Of a DNA stretch of 64,000 nt, positions 43,667 to 51,516 are shown in pieces (the stretch's first letter is position 1; each line of letters opens with the position of its first letter). This DNA comes from JAHEJE01 sp965216335 (GTDB taxonomy: Bacteria; Pseudomonadota; Alphaproteobacteria; Rhizobiales; Aestuariivirgaceae), in the NCBI GenBank assembly GCA_965216335.1, contig OZ244154.1, positions 3,720,001 to 3,784,000 on the forward strand, given 5' to 3'. The notes beneath the pieces are model-generated. The model was not told the DNA's origin and did not search any database. It saw only the letters and a program-made list of their open reading frames with translations. The translations under genes were made by a program, and so were the position numbers.

Positions 43667-43681
43667 GAACAAAACAGGAAC
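43667..43681. promoter_or_regulatory. candidate LexA (SOS) box
   Basis: GAAC-AAAACAG-GAAC is a perfect reverse-orientation match to the alphaproteobacterial GTTC-N7-GTTC operator, including the A-rich spacer start. It is 22 bp upstream of the DUF6456 start at 43704, where a repressor would cover the promoter. Pattern match only. Confidence 0.6.
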
Positions 43682-43703
43682 AATATTTGCTGGAGTGTGA
43701 GTG

Positions 43704-44498
43704 ATGTCTTGTCCAATGAGTAACGAACTGAAGCAGACCGCGACCCGTCTTGTCCGCCGGCTGGTGCGCAGCAAGGGGTACCTGCAGCCGGGCGGTTCCA
43801 GCCTCTCGCATCGCAAGAACTGGGCACTGATGGTACCGCGCAACCGCTTCAGAAAACCCGTCGAGCAGGTGCCGGACGAGGTGGTCAGGGCGATGTGCGG
43901 GCAAGACTGGTTGAAGGTCCAGCCGGACGGGACTGCGCGCGTCAGCGCCGGCGCCGTCGGTCTCGCACCCGATGCCCGGCTGTCCGACGGCCAGGCCGCC
44001 TTCCTCGACCAGCATCGCCTGCTGAAGCACCGGTTGCAGCCGGATGGCCGGGGAACGCTGGTCGACACGCTGTTCAACGAAGCGGAAAACCCGCTGACAT
44101 GGCTGCGGCGGCGCAAGGACAAAGCCGGCGTGCCGTTTATCTCCGAAGCCCAGTTCTGTGCCGGCGAAACGCTGCGCCGCGACTATGAGATGGCCCGCAG
44201 CGAGCCGGGCATAACCTTTCGCTGGCAGCGTCAGGAGACGGCAGGCAAGGGCCAGCGCCGCGCCACTGCCGGTGCCGGTCTCGATGAACCGGAATTCGTC
44301 CTTGCCAGCCGCCGCCGCCTGCAACGGGCACTGGAGGCCATCGGTCCCGACAACGCCGCGATTGCCCTGGAGGTGTGCTGCCTGTCGCGCGGCATGGAAG
44401 CCGCCGAACGCCGGCTGGGATATGCCCGCAGGACCGGCAAGCTGATGCTCCGGCAGGCCCTCGACAGCCTGGTCGCACACTACCGCATCGGCAGTTGA
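43704..44498 (+). CDS. DUF6456 domain-containing protein
   Basis: 264 residues. The conserved C-terminal part NPLTWLRRRKDKAGVPFISEAQFCAGETLRRDYEMA, then a spaced helical region ending EVCCLSRGMEAAERRLGYARRTGKLMLRQALDSLVAHY, is the DUF6456 signature seen in alphaproteobacteria. The N-terminal 100 residues are a variable helical part. The domain resembles phage-related or replication-linked helical proteins, but no function is established. An SOS-box-like site lies just upstream. The ATG at 43704 has GGAG ten bases upstream; 43716 is an alternative. Confidence 0.8.
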   Translation: MSCPMSNELKQTATRLVRRLVRSKGYLQPGGSSLSHRKNWALMVPRNRFRKPVEQVPDEVVRAMCGQDWLKVQPDGTARVSAGAVGLAPDARLSDGQAAFLDQHRLLKHRLQPDGRGTLVDTLFNEAENPLTWLRRRKDKAGVPFISEAQFCAGETLRRDYEMARSEPGITFRWQRQETAGKGQRRATAGAGLDEPEFVLASRRRLQRALEAIGPDNAAIALEVCCLSRGMEAAERRLGYARRTGKLMLRQALDSLVAHYRIGS

Positions 44499-44560
44499 TG
44501 CCGCCGGCATCGCGGGTGGTCTTTCCGACGTGTGTACGTTGCCGATGGAAGCGCCCGGCT

Positions 44561-44983
44561 CTAAGCAGCGCTGCTGGCGAGCTGCTTGATGCGGGCGATC
44601 ATCGACACCAGGCCGTTCGATCTCTGCGGCGTCAGGTGGTCGGACAGGTGCAGTCTTTGCAGTTGCGCCTGTGCATCGAGGGCTGCGACTTCGCCGACCG
44701 GCAGGCCGGACATCAGCGTATGCACGACATACAAAAGCCCGCGCACGATCAGCGCATCGCTGTCGCCGGTAAAATGCAGCTCAAGCCGGCCGTCGGGCGA
44801 ACGCTCGGTGTGCGGCTTCACCCACACCTGGCTTACGCAGCCATGCACCTTGTTGGCCTCCGTCTTGTCCGCCTCGTCGAAGTGGGGAAGTTGTTTTCCC
44901 AGATCGATCAGATACTTGTAGCGTTCTTCCCAGTCGTCGATGAACTCGAAGTCGGCAACCAGGTCTTCAAATGCGGCAGACAT
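44561..44983 (-). CDS. sufE: SufE family Fe-S cluster assembly protein
   Basis: 140 residues. The start MSAAFEDLVADFEFIDDWEERYKYLIDLG and the active-site loop ANKVHGCVSQVWVKP (sulfur-accepting Cys near residue 50) are diagnostic. GDSDALIVRGLLYVVHTLMSGL follows. SufE accepts sulfane sulfur from SufS and passes it to SufB for Fe-S cluster building. The long frame continuing upstream to 45277 has no family similarity and is not coding. Convergent with DUF6456. Confidence 0.95.
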   Translation of the reverse strand: MSAAFEDLVADFEFIDDWEERYKYLIDLGKQLPHFDEADKTEANKVHGCVSQVWVKPHTERSPDGRLELHFTGDSDALIVRGLLYVVHTLMSGLPVGEVAALDAQAQLQRLHLSDHLTPQRSNGLVSMIARIKQLASSAA

Positions 44984-45237
44984 AATTTGGCTTCTCCGGC
45001 TGTCCGGTTGCGGCAAATCCATTGCCCGGCCTGTCCGGCCCGCGCGTGACCGCCCGGCGGGCGCGGCCCTGATATAGGCGGTTTGCCCGGCCCCTGCAAT
45101 CTCGCCGCTGTTTCCGGCCCGTCCGGCGCAATGTTTAACACTCGTTAACGCTATCGCGGGTAGTAAGGATGGGTGCGCGAACATGCCCATCGACGGCGGC
45201 CCCGCAACGGTGCCGCCAGGGGCCAACGGGACAGGCA

Positions 45238-45978
45238 ATGCCGAAGTCAGGCGAACATCTGCTGGATAAGCCGGCACCGACCCTCAGCAACATACTGAGC
45301 GGCATCGCCTGCGCGGTCATCGCCGGCACGGTCGGCTTCAACATCCTGTTCGACCAGAATGTGGATTCCGCCAGCACCGCCAAGCGGGTTGTCAATGTCC
45401 AGGCCGACCGCCTCGAACCGCTGCTCAACATCCTGGCCGAGGAAGCACCGCCCAGCCGGTCCGGCACAACCCACATGAGCGTCCAGGAATCGATTGCCGA
45501 CCTGATCGAGGACACACCGGCCGCAAGTCCGCCCGGTTCCGACATCGCCACGCTGCAGGACGACCTGCGCCTCCAGGGTATGTACTCCGGGCCGCAAACC
45601 GGAACGCTCGATCCGGAAACGCGCCAGGCCATTCGCAACTATCAGGCCAGCCGCGGCATGCCGGTCACCGGCGAGCCGTCGCAGCAGCTCGCAGAGGCCC
45701 TGCTGTTCGACCGCAAGATCAGCTCGGCAGCCAATTTTACCGCCAGTTCCTCGCCGGTTCTCGGTCACGAGGACATCCGCAACCTGCAGGCCGCCCTGCG
45801 CGACTATGGTTTCGACCCCGGCCCGATCGACGGCAACCTGGGCCTCAGGACAACCGCCGCGATCCGCCAGTTCCAGAGCCGCATCGGCGTGGAGCCGACC
45901 GGCCTCATCACACCGCAACTGCAGACCGCGCTCGGGCTGTCGCCCACCCAGGCGCGCAACGCCGGCGCCCTGCAGTAG
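45238..45978 (+). CDS. membrane-anchored protein with two peptidoglycan-binding domains
   Basis: 246 residues from an ATG at 45238 (a start at 45169 is possible). One N-terminal membrane segment (LSNILSGIACAVIAGTVGFNILF, residues about 16-38) places the rest in the periplasm. Two PG_binding_1 domains follow: LQDDLRLQGMYSGPQTGTLDPETRQAIRNYQ (about 115-145) and LQAALRDYGFDPGPIDGNLGLRTTAAIRQFQ (about 183-213). No catalytic domain is attached, so it may tether the envelope or a partner to the cell wall. It is divergent from sufE and is followed closely by the DUF1491 gene. Confidence 0.85.
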   Translation: MPKSGEHLLDKPAPTLSNILSGIACAVIAGTVGFNILFDQNVDSASTAKRVVNVQADRLEPLLNILAEEAPPSRSGTTHMSVQESIADLIEDTPAASPPGSDIATLQDDLRLQGMYSGPQTGTLDPETRQAIRNYQASRGMPVTGEPSQQLAEALLFDRKISSAANFTASSSPVLGHEDIRNLQAALRDYGFDPGPIDGNLGLRTTAAIRQFQSRIGVEPTGLITPQLQTALGLSPTQARNAGALQ

Positions 45979-45990
45979 TCGGGAGCGCGG

Positions 45991-46350
45991 ACGATCGCCG
46001 CCCGCACCGACATCTGGGTCAGCGCCTGGCTGCGCCGCTGTTTCGCCGCCGGTCTTACCGGCGTGGTCGCCCGAAAGGGTGCTGCGGAAGCCGGCACCGT
46101 CTTCCTCAAGATCTATGCCGAGCGCGATGCCGTACACCTCCTGGGGCCGCCGCCTGGCGCGGTGCACGGCGCCGATGGCACCCGCAAGTGGCACTTCACC
46201 CTTGGCCGCGACGCCATGCCCGAACAGCAGGCCGACGACTATCTCCAGCGCCAGCTTAGCTTCGATCCCGACATCTGGATTGTCGACATAGAGGGCAGGG
46301 CGGCGCTGGACGACATCGCCGGCGACATCGTGCCGTCCGACCAGGCCTGA
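45991..46350 (+). CDS. DUF1491 protein with apparent non-ATG/GTG/TTG start
   Basis: The frame from 45979 encodes IAARTDIWVSAWLRRCFAAG, then VVARKGAAEAGTVFLKIYAE, and ends IWIVDIEGRAALDDIAGDI. The RTDIWVSAWLRR part is the usual N terminus of the alphaproteobacterial DUF1491 family. There is no ATG, GTG or TTG before it: the first canonical start is GTG at 46063, which would remove the conserved beginning. An ACG at 45991 with GGGAG 5-6 bases upstream, or the ATC at 45994, are the best candidates. It lies 12 bp after the peptidoglycan-binding gene, so translational coupling may help. Function unknown. Confidence 0.65.
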   Translation, partial: TIAARTDIWVSAWLRRCFAAGLTGVVARKGAAEAGTVFLKIYAERDAVHLLGPPPGAVHGADGTRKWHFTLGRDAMPEQQADDYLQRQLSFDPDIWIVDIEGRAALDDIAGDIVPSDQA

Positions 46351-46382
46351 AAAGCGCAAGCGTCTTCAACGGCTTTCTGCAG

Positions 46383-46401
46383 TTAGCCAATTATTAACCA
46401 T
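46383..46401 (+). promoter_or_regulatory. candidate CtrA box
   Basis: TTAG-CCAATTA-TTAACCAT matches the CtrA consensus TTAA-N7-TTAA except for one base and includes the well-known TTAACCAT half-site. It lies 60 bp upstream of the small ORF at 46461, a usual promoter distance. Confidence 0.5.
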
Positions 46402-46460
46402 GCCCGGTCTCTAATCTCTTCGAATTGGATGTTACCAGGCAACGGGACGGGGGTCCGAAA

Positions 46461-46646
46461 ATGGCTGACGTGCTGAAATTTCCAGACGAGCGGTGCCGGC
46501 CAGCAACGGCGCGCGACGCTCAGGCCGGCAGCGGCCAGGTTGTGATCTTTCCGGGTGTCAGGATCGAGCGGGATTGCTTCTGCCTGTCAGACCGGCTGGA
46601 CACACAACCATCCGGCCGCCGCGGGCAGGGCGACGCTAGACGCTAG
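46461..46646 (+). CDS. small hypothetical protein
   Basis: 61 residues from ATG at 46461 (MADVLKFPDERCRPATARDA...), with VVIFPGVRIERDCFCLSDRL in the middle. The start is preceded by a G-rich stretch about 12 bases upstream, and a CtrA-like box lies 60 bp upstream. The two LKFPD / VIFPGVRIER segments look like a conserved short peptide rather than random frame, but the family is not recognised. The last residues are weakly constrained. Moderate doubt remains that it is expressed. Confidence 0.45.
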   Translation: MADVLKFPDERCRPATARDAQAGSGQVVIFPGVRIERDCFCLSDRLDTQPSGRRGQGDARR

Positions 46647-46714
46647 CGGATTGGATCAAACAAATTAGTCCGTACTGACCAAACAGTTAGTCATTCCGGC
46701 ACCCGATCAGGTCC

Positions 46715-46802
46715 GTCATTCCGGCGAAGGCCGGAATCCAGAAGACACATCAACGAATTCAGATGGTTGCCGCATTGGACCCCGGCCTTCGCCGGGGTGA
46801 CG
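46715..46802. repeat. inverted pair of REP-like palindromes
   Basis: Left unit ATTCCGGCGAAGGCCGGAAT at 46718-46737, and right unit CCCCGGCCTTCGCCGGGG at 46780-46797 in opposite orientation, framed by GTCA...TCCA and its complement. A truncated third unit (GTCATTCCGGCA) precedes at about 46690. The same unit occurs at 14489-14513. The pair could fold into one long hairpin and lies in the gap before the convergent FAD oxidoreductase gene. Confidence 0.7.
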
Positions 46803-46881
46803 CGATGAAACGCAAGTGTTTCATTCGTACCAATAGAGTACGTCGATCGATCTTTACATCTCTGCCAAACTGTTTGCCGCG

Positions 46882-48216
46882 TCATAGCTCCGCCCCGGCC
46901 CTGAATTCTCCCCAGCGCATCTGCGCCGTGGCGCCGATCCAGCAGAATGGCTCCGGCGGCAGGCGGCTGGGCTGCGGCTCGGCCAGCATGTCGGCAAGGT
47001 TCTGCGAGCTTTCACCCGAGGCCAGCTCCGCCGCCAGCATGCCGGAAAGCGTCCCCTTGGCCGTACCGAGGCCGTTCTGGCAGCAGGCCGAATAAAGGTT
47101 CCGCTCCAGCTCTCCGAACGCCGGTGCGTCATTCCAGGCCAGACACAACTGGCCGCCCCAGCGATGCTCCATCTCAACGCCCTTCAACATGGGAAACCGC
47201 GCCGCAAAAGACCTGTCATGGCTCTTGCCGAAAGCGGCCACCCTGGCCTCGCTGCACGCCCGGTTGGGATGATAGCTCACCCGGTTGCGCACCACGATCC
47301 TGTCGCCGCCGGTGCCGGAGATGCGCCGCACGGTGCTGCCGATCGGATCGGCCGGCGTCACCCCCCAGCGCGGCGCGCCGCCAAGCGCCTTCACCTCATC
47401 GCCTGTCAGCGCACGGGTGAAAGACGCATACAGATAGATGTGGATCAGCCGGCGCTTGTAGAATCCGAAACTCTCCACATGGCCGTTGACCGCGAGGATC
47501 ACCTTTCCCGCACTGACCTGGCCCTTCGGCGTCGACACGCGCCAATCGGCGCCTGCGCGCTCAAGCTGTGTGACGGGTGACATCTCGAACAGACCGACAC
47601 CCTGCCGGGTCAGGCCTGCCGCGATGCCGCGCACGAACAGGGCCGGCTGGATCAGCGCCGTACCGGGCGTGAACAGCCCGCCGCGATAGTAGTCCGTGCC
47701 GGTCCATTCACGCATCTGCCTGGCATCGAGCATGTCATGCGCCTCGCCAAGCCGGGTCAGGTGGGCGGAGTAGGTCCGGTTGTGTTTCAGGCCCCTCTCG
47801 GTGGCCGCCGCGTTGGCCTTGCCGGAGCGGACAAAGGCCTCCTCGCTCAGGCCATAGTCCTCGGCCGCCGCCGCGTTGAAGTCGATCGCCGCGCGGTTCA
47901 GGCGCGCGTGCTTGCGATCGTTCTCCAGCGCCCCGCCGTAGTCCTCGGACGTCAGATTATGCGGCAGGTCGATCATGAAACCTGAATTGCGCCCCGCCGG
48001 CCCATGCGCCACCCTGCGCGCCTCCAGCACAATGATCCGGTCCTTGGGATGCAGCTGTCTCAGCCGCCGCGCCGCGGCCAGCCCGGCAAACCCGGCGCCG
48101 ACCACCAGCCAGTCGGCGGTCCGGCCGTCCTCAAGCTCGGGATACTCGGCCTGGGGCGGCAGAATGGCGTTCCATCCCGCCGGGCAGGGGTCCAAGGGCA
48201 GCTTGGTGATCCGCAT
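46882..48216 (-). CDS. FAD-dependent oxidoreductase (DAO / gamma-glutamylputrescine oxidase-like)
   Basis: 444 residues. A PuuB-like leader (PCPAGWNAILPPQAEYPELEDGRTADWLVVGAGFAGLAAARRL) contains the FAD motif GAGFAGLAAARR near residue 40. RNSGFMIDLPHNL, characteristic of this branch, follows. Further marks are QPALFVRGIAAGL and the C-terminal MEHRWGGQLCLAWNDAPAFGE. These enzymes oxidise amines or N-methyl groups. It starts 1 bp after the MttB-like gene stop (48216), or 48231 if the longer form is used, and so belongs to the methylated-amine cluster. Confidence 0.88.
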   Translation of the reverse strand: MRITKLPLDPCPAGWNAILPPQAEYPELEDGRTADWLVVGAGFAGLAAARRLRQLHPKDRIIVLEARRVAHGPAGRNSGFMIDLPHNLTSEDYGGALENDRKHARLNRAAIDFNAAAAEDYGLSEEAFVRSGKANAAATERGLKHNRTYSAHLTRLGEAHDMLDARQMREWTGTDYYRGGLFTPGTALIQPALFVRGIAAGLTRQGVGLFEMSPVTQLERAGADWRVSTPKGQVSAGKVILAVNGHVESFGFYKRRLIHIYLYASFTRALTGDEVKALGGAPRWGVTPADPIGSTVRRISGTGGDRIVVRNRVSYHPNRACSEARVAAFGKSHDRSFAARFPMLKGVEMEHRWGGQLCLAWNDAPAFGELERNLYSACCQNGLGTAKGTLSGMLAAELASGESSQNLADMLAEPQPSRLPPEPFCWIGATAQMRWGEFRAGAEL

Positions 48217-48217
48217 C

Positions 48218-49816
48218 TCAGTACTCGTCATTCAGCGCTTCGACCGCCGGGATCTCACGCTCCCGCCGGGCAATGTAGTCGCGCAACGCCTCGTCGGTCG
48301 CCGCATCGAGCCTGGGTTCCTGGTAGTCCCGCAGCATCGCCTTGGCGGTCTCCAGTGCCCGCTGCGTCACATCCTTTGCCCCCTCGGCCTGCCATTGCTC
48401 GATGGAGTTGTTGTCGAACAGCTTCGGCATGAAAAAGGCGCGCTGGAAGTTGGCCTGGGTGTGCGGATGGCCGAGATAGTGGCCGCCGGGCCCGATGTCG
48501 CGCACCGCCGCCAGCGCCTCGTCGAAATCGTCCCAGAGCACACCCTCGGTCATGCGGCAGGCCATCTCGCATTGCTCGGCATCGACGATGAACTTGGCCA
48601 CCGAACAGTGCATCCCGGCCTCGTTCCAGCCCGCCGAATGCCAGAGGTAATTCGCGCCCGCCAACATCGCCGCCATCAAGGTCGAGGCGCTTTCATAGCC
48701 GGCCTGAGCATCGAAGGTCTTCGCCCCGCCGAGCGTGTTCGACGTCCGCCACGGCACATCGTAGAACCGCGCCATCTGGCCGATCATGAAGTTCATCAGG
48801 CTGATCTCCGGCGTGCCCGCCATCGGTGCGCCGGACGCCATCGATACCGTCGACAGGTAGTGGCCGTAGATCGCCGGACAGCCCTTGCGCACCACCTGCG
48901 TGTAGGCCAGCGCCGACAGCGCCTCTGCATTGAGCTGCGCCACCGCCGGCGCCGTCGAGGCCGGCGTGTTCGCCCCACCCAGCACGAACGGCGAGCACAG
49001 CACCGGCTGGTTGCGCCGGTTGAAGGCGCGCATGGCGCCCAGCATCACCTCGTCCCAAACCAGCGGCGAGTTGCCGTTGCAGTTGCCGGTCACCACCGCG
49101 TGGGTCTCCATGAACTCCGCCCCGAACAGGATGGCGCACATGTCGAGCACATCCTCGGCGTTCTTCGGCGATGTCGTCATGCCCATGAAGGTCTTGTCGG
49201 AATGCTTCATCGACGAATAGGCGATGCGCAAATGCCGGTGCGCCACCACGTGATCCATCGGCTCGACGATATGATGCGAGGTCGAATGCAGCGCCGGCGA
49301 CATCTGCGCCAGCTTGTGGAACATCGCCAGGTCGTCAAGCGTCGGCGCGCGCCGCACATCCTCAAGGTCACGCAGGTAGGGTGCGCCGGCCATCGGCACG
49401 AAGATCGATTTCGCCCTGCCCAATTCGACCGTGTTGTCCGGGTTGCGGGCATGAAGCGTAATCGTCGATGGAATGGTCTTGACCAGTTCGCGCACCAGCC
49501 CGCGGTCGAGATGCACCCGGTCGCCGTCGCGAATGTCGGCCCCGGCGCCCTTCCAGTCCTCGATGGCCCTGGGGTCGCGGAACACCACACCGACATCCTC
49601 CAGGATGGCGAGCGAGGCCGCGTCAATGCGGTGCACCTGTTCCTCGCTCATCGGCTCGACCAGCGGCAGGTTGCGCTTCAGCGCCGGCAGCATGGCGGTC
49701 GGCCGGGCCATGCGCCGGGCCCGCCTGGCATCGCGCCCGCCGCGTCTGGTCGTGCCGGGGGGCGGTGAACCGTCCGGCACGCTAGGCGCTCCCTGAAATG
49801 TCGCCGACATCGGCAT
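48218..49816 (-). CDS. trimethylamine methyltransferase (MttB) family protein, non-pyrrolysine type
   Basis: 532 residues. The N-terminal RRGGRDARRARRMARP and EEQVHRIDAASLAILEDVGVVFRDPRAIEDW are characteristic. The TIM-barrel core shows AGAPYLRDLEDVRRAPTLDDL, TGNCNGNSPLVWDEVMLGAM, and CPAIYGHYLSTVSMASGAPMAGTPE. The frame has no internal TAG, so it lacks the pyrrolysine of archaeal MttB; non-Pyl members demethylate glycine betaine, proline betaine, carnitine or related compounds onto a corrinoid protein. No corrinoid protein or reactivase gene is in the window. The start overlaps the DapA-family stop by 35 bp. Confidence 0.9.
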   Translation of the reverse strand: MPMSATFQGAPSVPDGSPPPGTTRRGGRDARRARRMARPTAMLPALKRNLPLVEPMSEEQVHRIDAASLAILEDVGVVFRDPRAIEDWKGAGADIRDGDRVHLDRGLVRELVKTIPSTITLHARNPDNTVELGRAKSIFVPMAGAPYLRDLEDVRRAPTLDDLAMFHKLAQMSPALHSTSHHIVEPMDHVVAHRHLRIAYSSMKHSDKTFMGMTTSPKNAEDVLDMCAILFGAEFMETHAVVTGNCNGNSPLVWDEVMLGAMRAFNRRNQPVLCSPFVLGGANTPASTAPAVAQLNAEALSALAYTQVVRKGCPAIYGHYLSTVSMASGAPMAGTPEISLMNFMIGQMARFYDVPWRTSNTLGGAKTFDAQAGYESASTLMAAMLAGANYLWHSAGWNEAGMHCSVAKFIVDAEQCEMACRMTEGVLWDDFDEALAAVRDIGPGGHYLGHPHTQANFQRAFFMPKLFDNNSIEQWQAEGAKDVTQRALETAKAMLRDYQEPRLDAATDEALRDYIARREREIPAVEALNDEY

Positions 49817-50687
49817 TCATGGTGTCGATAACGTCGGCAAGGTGTTGCCTTTCCTGGTCGCAAAGCGGCTGCAGCGGCCGGCGCGGCGGTCCGCAGTCGA
49901 TGCCGCGCAGCGTCAGCCCGTGCTTGATGCACTGGACGAACTTGCCGCCCTGTTCCAGCACCCGCATCAGCGGCAGCATGGCCGTCATGATGCGCCGGCC
50001 CTTGTCGAAATCGCCCTCCACGGCACAGGCCCGGTAGAGCGCGATGTGGGCTTCCGGCGCAAAGTTCGATCCCGCGCACACCCACGAGCGCGCGCCCCAG
50101 GCGAAGAACTCCAGCGCCTGATCGTCCATGCCGCACGACAACTGGATGTGCGGATAGTCGCGGGCCAGCATGTGCAGCCGGTTGGGATCACCGGAACTTT
50201 CCTTGATGGCGCAGAAATTCGGGCTGCCCCCGAGCCGGTCCAGCGTGTCCGTGTCCATGTTGACGCTCATCCGCCCGGGATAATTGTACAGCATCACCGG
50301 CAGGTTGGCGGCCCGGTCGACGGCCAGCGCATGCAGCGCGATCTCATGGCCCGTCGGATAGGCATAGGGCGGTGTCGTCACCAGAATGGCGTCGGCACCC
50401 GCCTCATTGGCCGCCTCGGCGAACATCACCGCATCCTCGGTCCTGATCGCTCCGGTGCCGACGATCAGCGGCAGCCGGTCGCCGATCAGCTCTTTGGCGA
50501 AACCCATCAGCTCGATGCGTTCCTCCGCCGTCTGGGCGTAATACTCACCGGTGGTACCGGCGACGATAATGCCGTTGACACCGCTCGCGATCAGATGCTC
50601 GATGGCCGCTGCGAAGTTGTCCCGATTGATCGAGAAGTCGTCATTGTAGGGCGTGACGACCGGGGTATAGATGCCTTCAAACCGCAT
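49782..50687 (-). CDS. DapA-superfamily (dihydrodipicolinate synthase/N-acetylneuraminate lyase-like) aldolase
   Basis: 301 residues. It starts MRFEGIYTPVVTPYNDDFSI and has the GTTGEYYAQTAEERIEL loop. The catalytic Tyr sits in LPVMLYNYPGRMSV (near residue 141), and the Schiff-base Lys in FCAIKESSGDPNRL (near residue 169). These enzymes cleave or form 2-keto acids with pyruvate. Clustered with MttB, GntR and dehydrogenases rather than lysine genes, it is probably catabolic. It overlaps the GntR regulator gene by 11 bp. Confidence 0.92.
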   Translation of the reverse strand: MRFEGIYTPVVTPYNDDFSINRDNFAAAIEHLIASGVNGIIVAGTTGEYYAQTAEERIELMGFAKELIGDRLPLIVGTGAIRTEDAVMFAEAANEAGADAILVTTPPYAYPTGHEIALHALAVDRAANLPVMLYNYPGRMSVNMDTDTLDRLGGSPNFCAIKESSGDPNRLHMLARDYPHIQLSCGMDDQALEFFAWGARSWVCAGSNFAPEAHIALYRACAVEGDFDKGRRIMTAMLPLMRVLEQGGKFVQCIKHGLTLRGIDCGPPRRPLQPLCDQERQHLADVIDTMNADVGDISGSA

Positions 50688-51399
50688 CGCGCAACTCTCC
50701 TTTTGTGCCGCCGCCGATATCGACCGGCAGCGGGTCGGGGTAAACGTAACGCTCGATTTCGCCGCGCGACAGATTCCAGTGCTCCAGTGTCAACTCCACG
50801 GCGCGGGCCGGCTGGCGGGTTTCGATGGCGTCAATCATCTCGTCATGCTGTCCGGCGGCAGCATCGATGCGCTTGCGGTCGGCCGCATCATGGGCAGTGT
50901 AGAACGCCTGGCTCATACGGGTGTGGTCGATCAGCAGCCGTTCCAGGCTCGGCGTCAGATAAGGATTGCCGGCCATGGCGCCGATGATCTCGTGGAAGGT
51001 GTGATTGTGCAGCGCCGTGTCGGTGGCTGAACCATCGGCGATCGCTGAGCGGAACTGCTGTTGGGCATCCTTCAATTCGGCGATCTGCAAAGCAGACGCA
51101 TTCTCCGCCGCCAGCCGCGTCACGGCGGCATAGATCATCGGCGCGGTCTGGAAAAAATTGCGCATGGTGGCAAGGTCCATTGACGACACCTGGGCGCTGC
51201 GGTTTGCTGCCAGCGTCAGATAGCCTTCACCGGCCAGCCGCCGCAGCACCTCGCGCAATGGCGTGCGCGACAGCCCGTGTTCCGCCGCCAGCGCCGTTTC
51301 ATCCAGCGTCATCCCCGGCGCAAGTTCCAGCGCCAGCACCTTGTGCTTGAGGCTGTCATAACAGTTGTGTTTCTTGTTCGGTTTCATCGGCGACTCCAT
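50677..51399 (-). CDS. GntR-family regulator (FadR/VanR, FCD domain)
   Basis: 240 residues. The winged helix lies within LALELAPGMTLDETALAAEHGLSRTPLREVLRRLAGEGYLTL (residues about 20-60). The FCD ligand domain follows, with TALHNHTFHEIIGAMAGNPYLTPSLERLL and QHDEMIDAIETRQPARAVELTLEHW, whose His/Asp residues usually bind a metal and a small organic acid. It should control the surrounding cluster; an operator-like palindrome lies just before its start. Confidence 0.93.
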   Translation of the reverse strand: MESPMKPNKKHNCYDSLKHKVLALELAPGMTLDETALAAEHGLSRTPLREVLRRLAGEGYLTLAANRSAQVSSMDLATMRNFFQTAPMIYAAVTRLAAENASALQIAELKDAQQQFRSAIADGSATDTALHNHTFHEIIGAMAGNPYLTPSLERLLIDHTRMSQAFYTAHDAADRKRIDAAAGQHDEMIDAIETRQPARAVELTLEHWNLSRGEIERYVYPDPLPVDIGGGTKGELRDAV

Positions 51400-51417
51400 T
51401 TCGTCGTCCGACTAATA

Positions 51418-51434
51418 ATACAAATTGTATACAA
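51418..51434. promoter_or_regulatory. GntR-type operator
   Basis: Two overlapping perfect palindromes: ATACAA-A-TTGTAT (51418-51430) and TTGTATACAA (51425-51434). TTGTATACAA is the classic FCD-type GntR recognition core. It lies 19 bp upstream of the regulator's start, so autoregulation and control of the downstream DapA-MttB-FAD genes are likely. Confidence 0.7.
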
Positions 51435-51516
51435 AATAAATACAGAAATGCAGTTGCACGTCTTATGAGAGGCGGGTCGCGCGACGCGGCCCGGAACCGA
51501 ACCGCATCATATGTCG

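Noticed and set aside
43608..43667. 19-codon ORF (MPLYTPPANETLDNDGFLI) just before DUF6456 as a leader peptide
   Set aside because: It has a plausible start and its stop touches the SOS-like box, but there is no sign of an attenuator structure and it is too short to support.
45133..45150. TTAACACTCGTTAA as a CtrA box before the peptidoglycan-binding gene
   Set aside because: The spacer is six rather than seven bases, so it does not fit the consensus. It was left as an unexplained palindrome-like sequence.
44984..45277. Long N-terminal extension of SufE
   Set aside because: The extension overlaps the divergent promoter and peptidoglycan-binding gene and has no family similarity. The conserved protein begins at 44983.
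47975..49768. 597-codon plus-strand frame opposite the MttB-like gene
   Set aside because: Arg/His-rich antisense product typical of high-GC shadows. The minus-strand MttB frame has clear family motifs.
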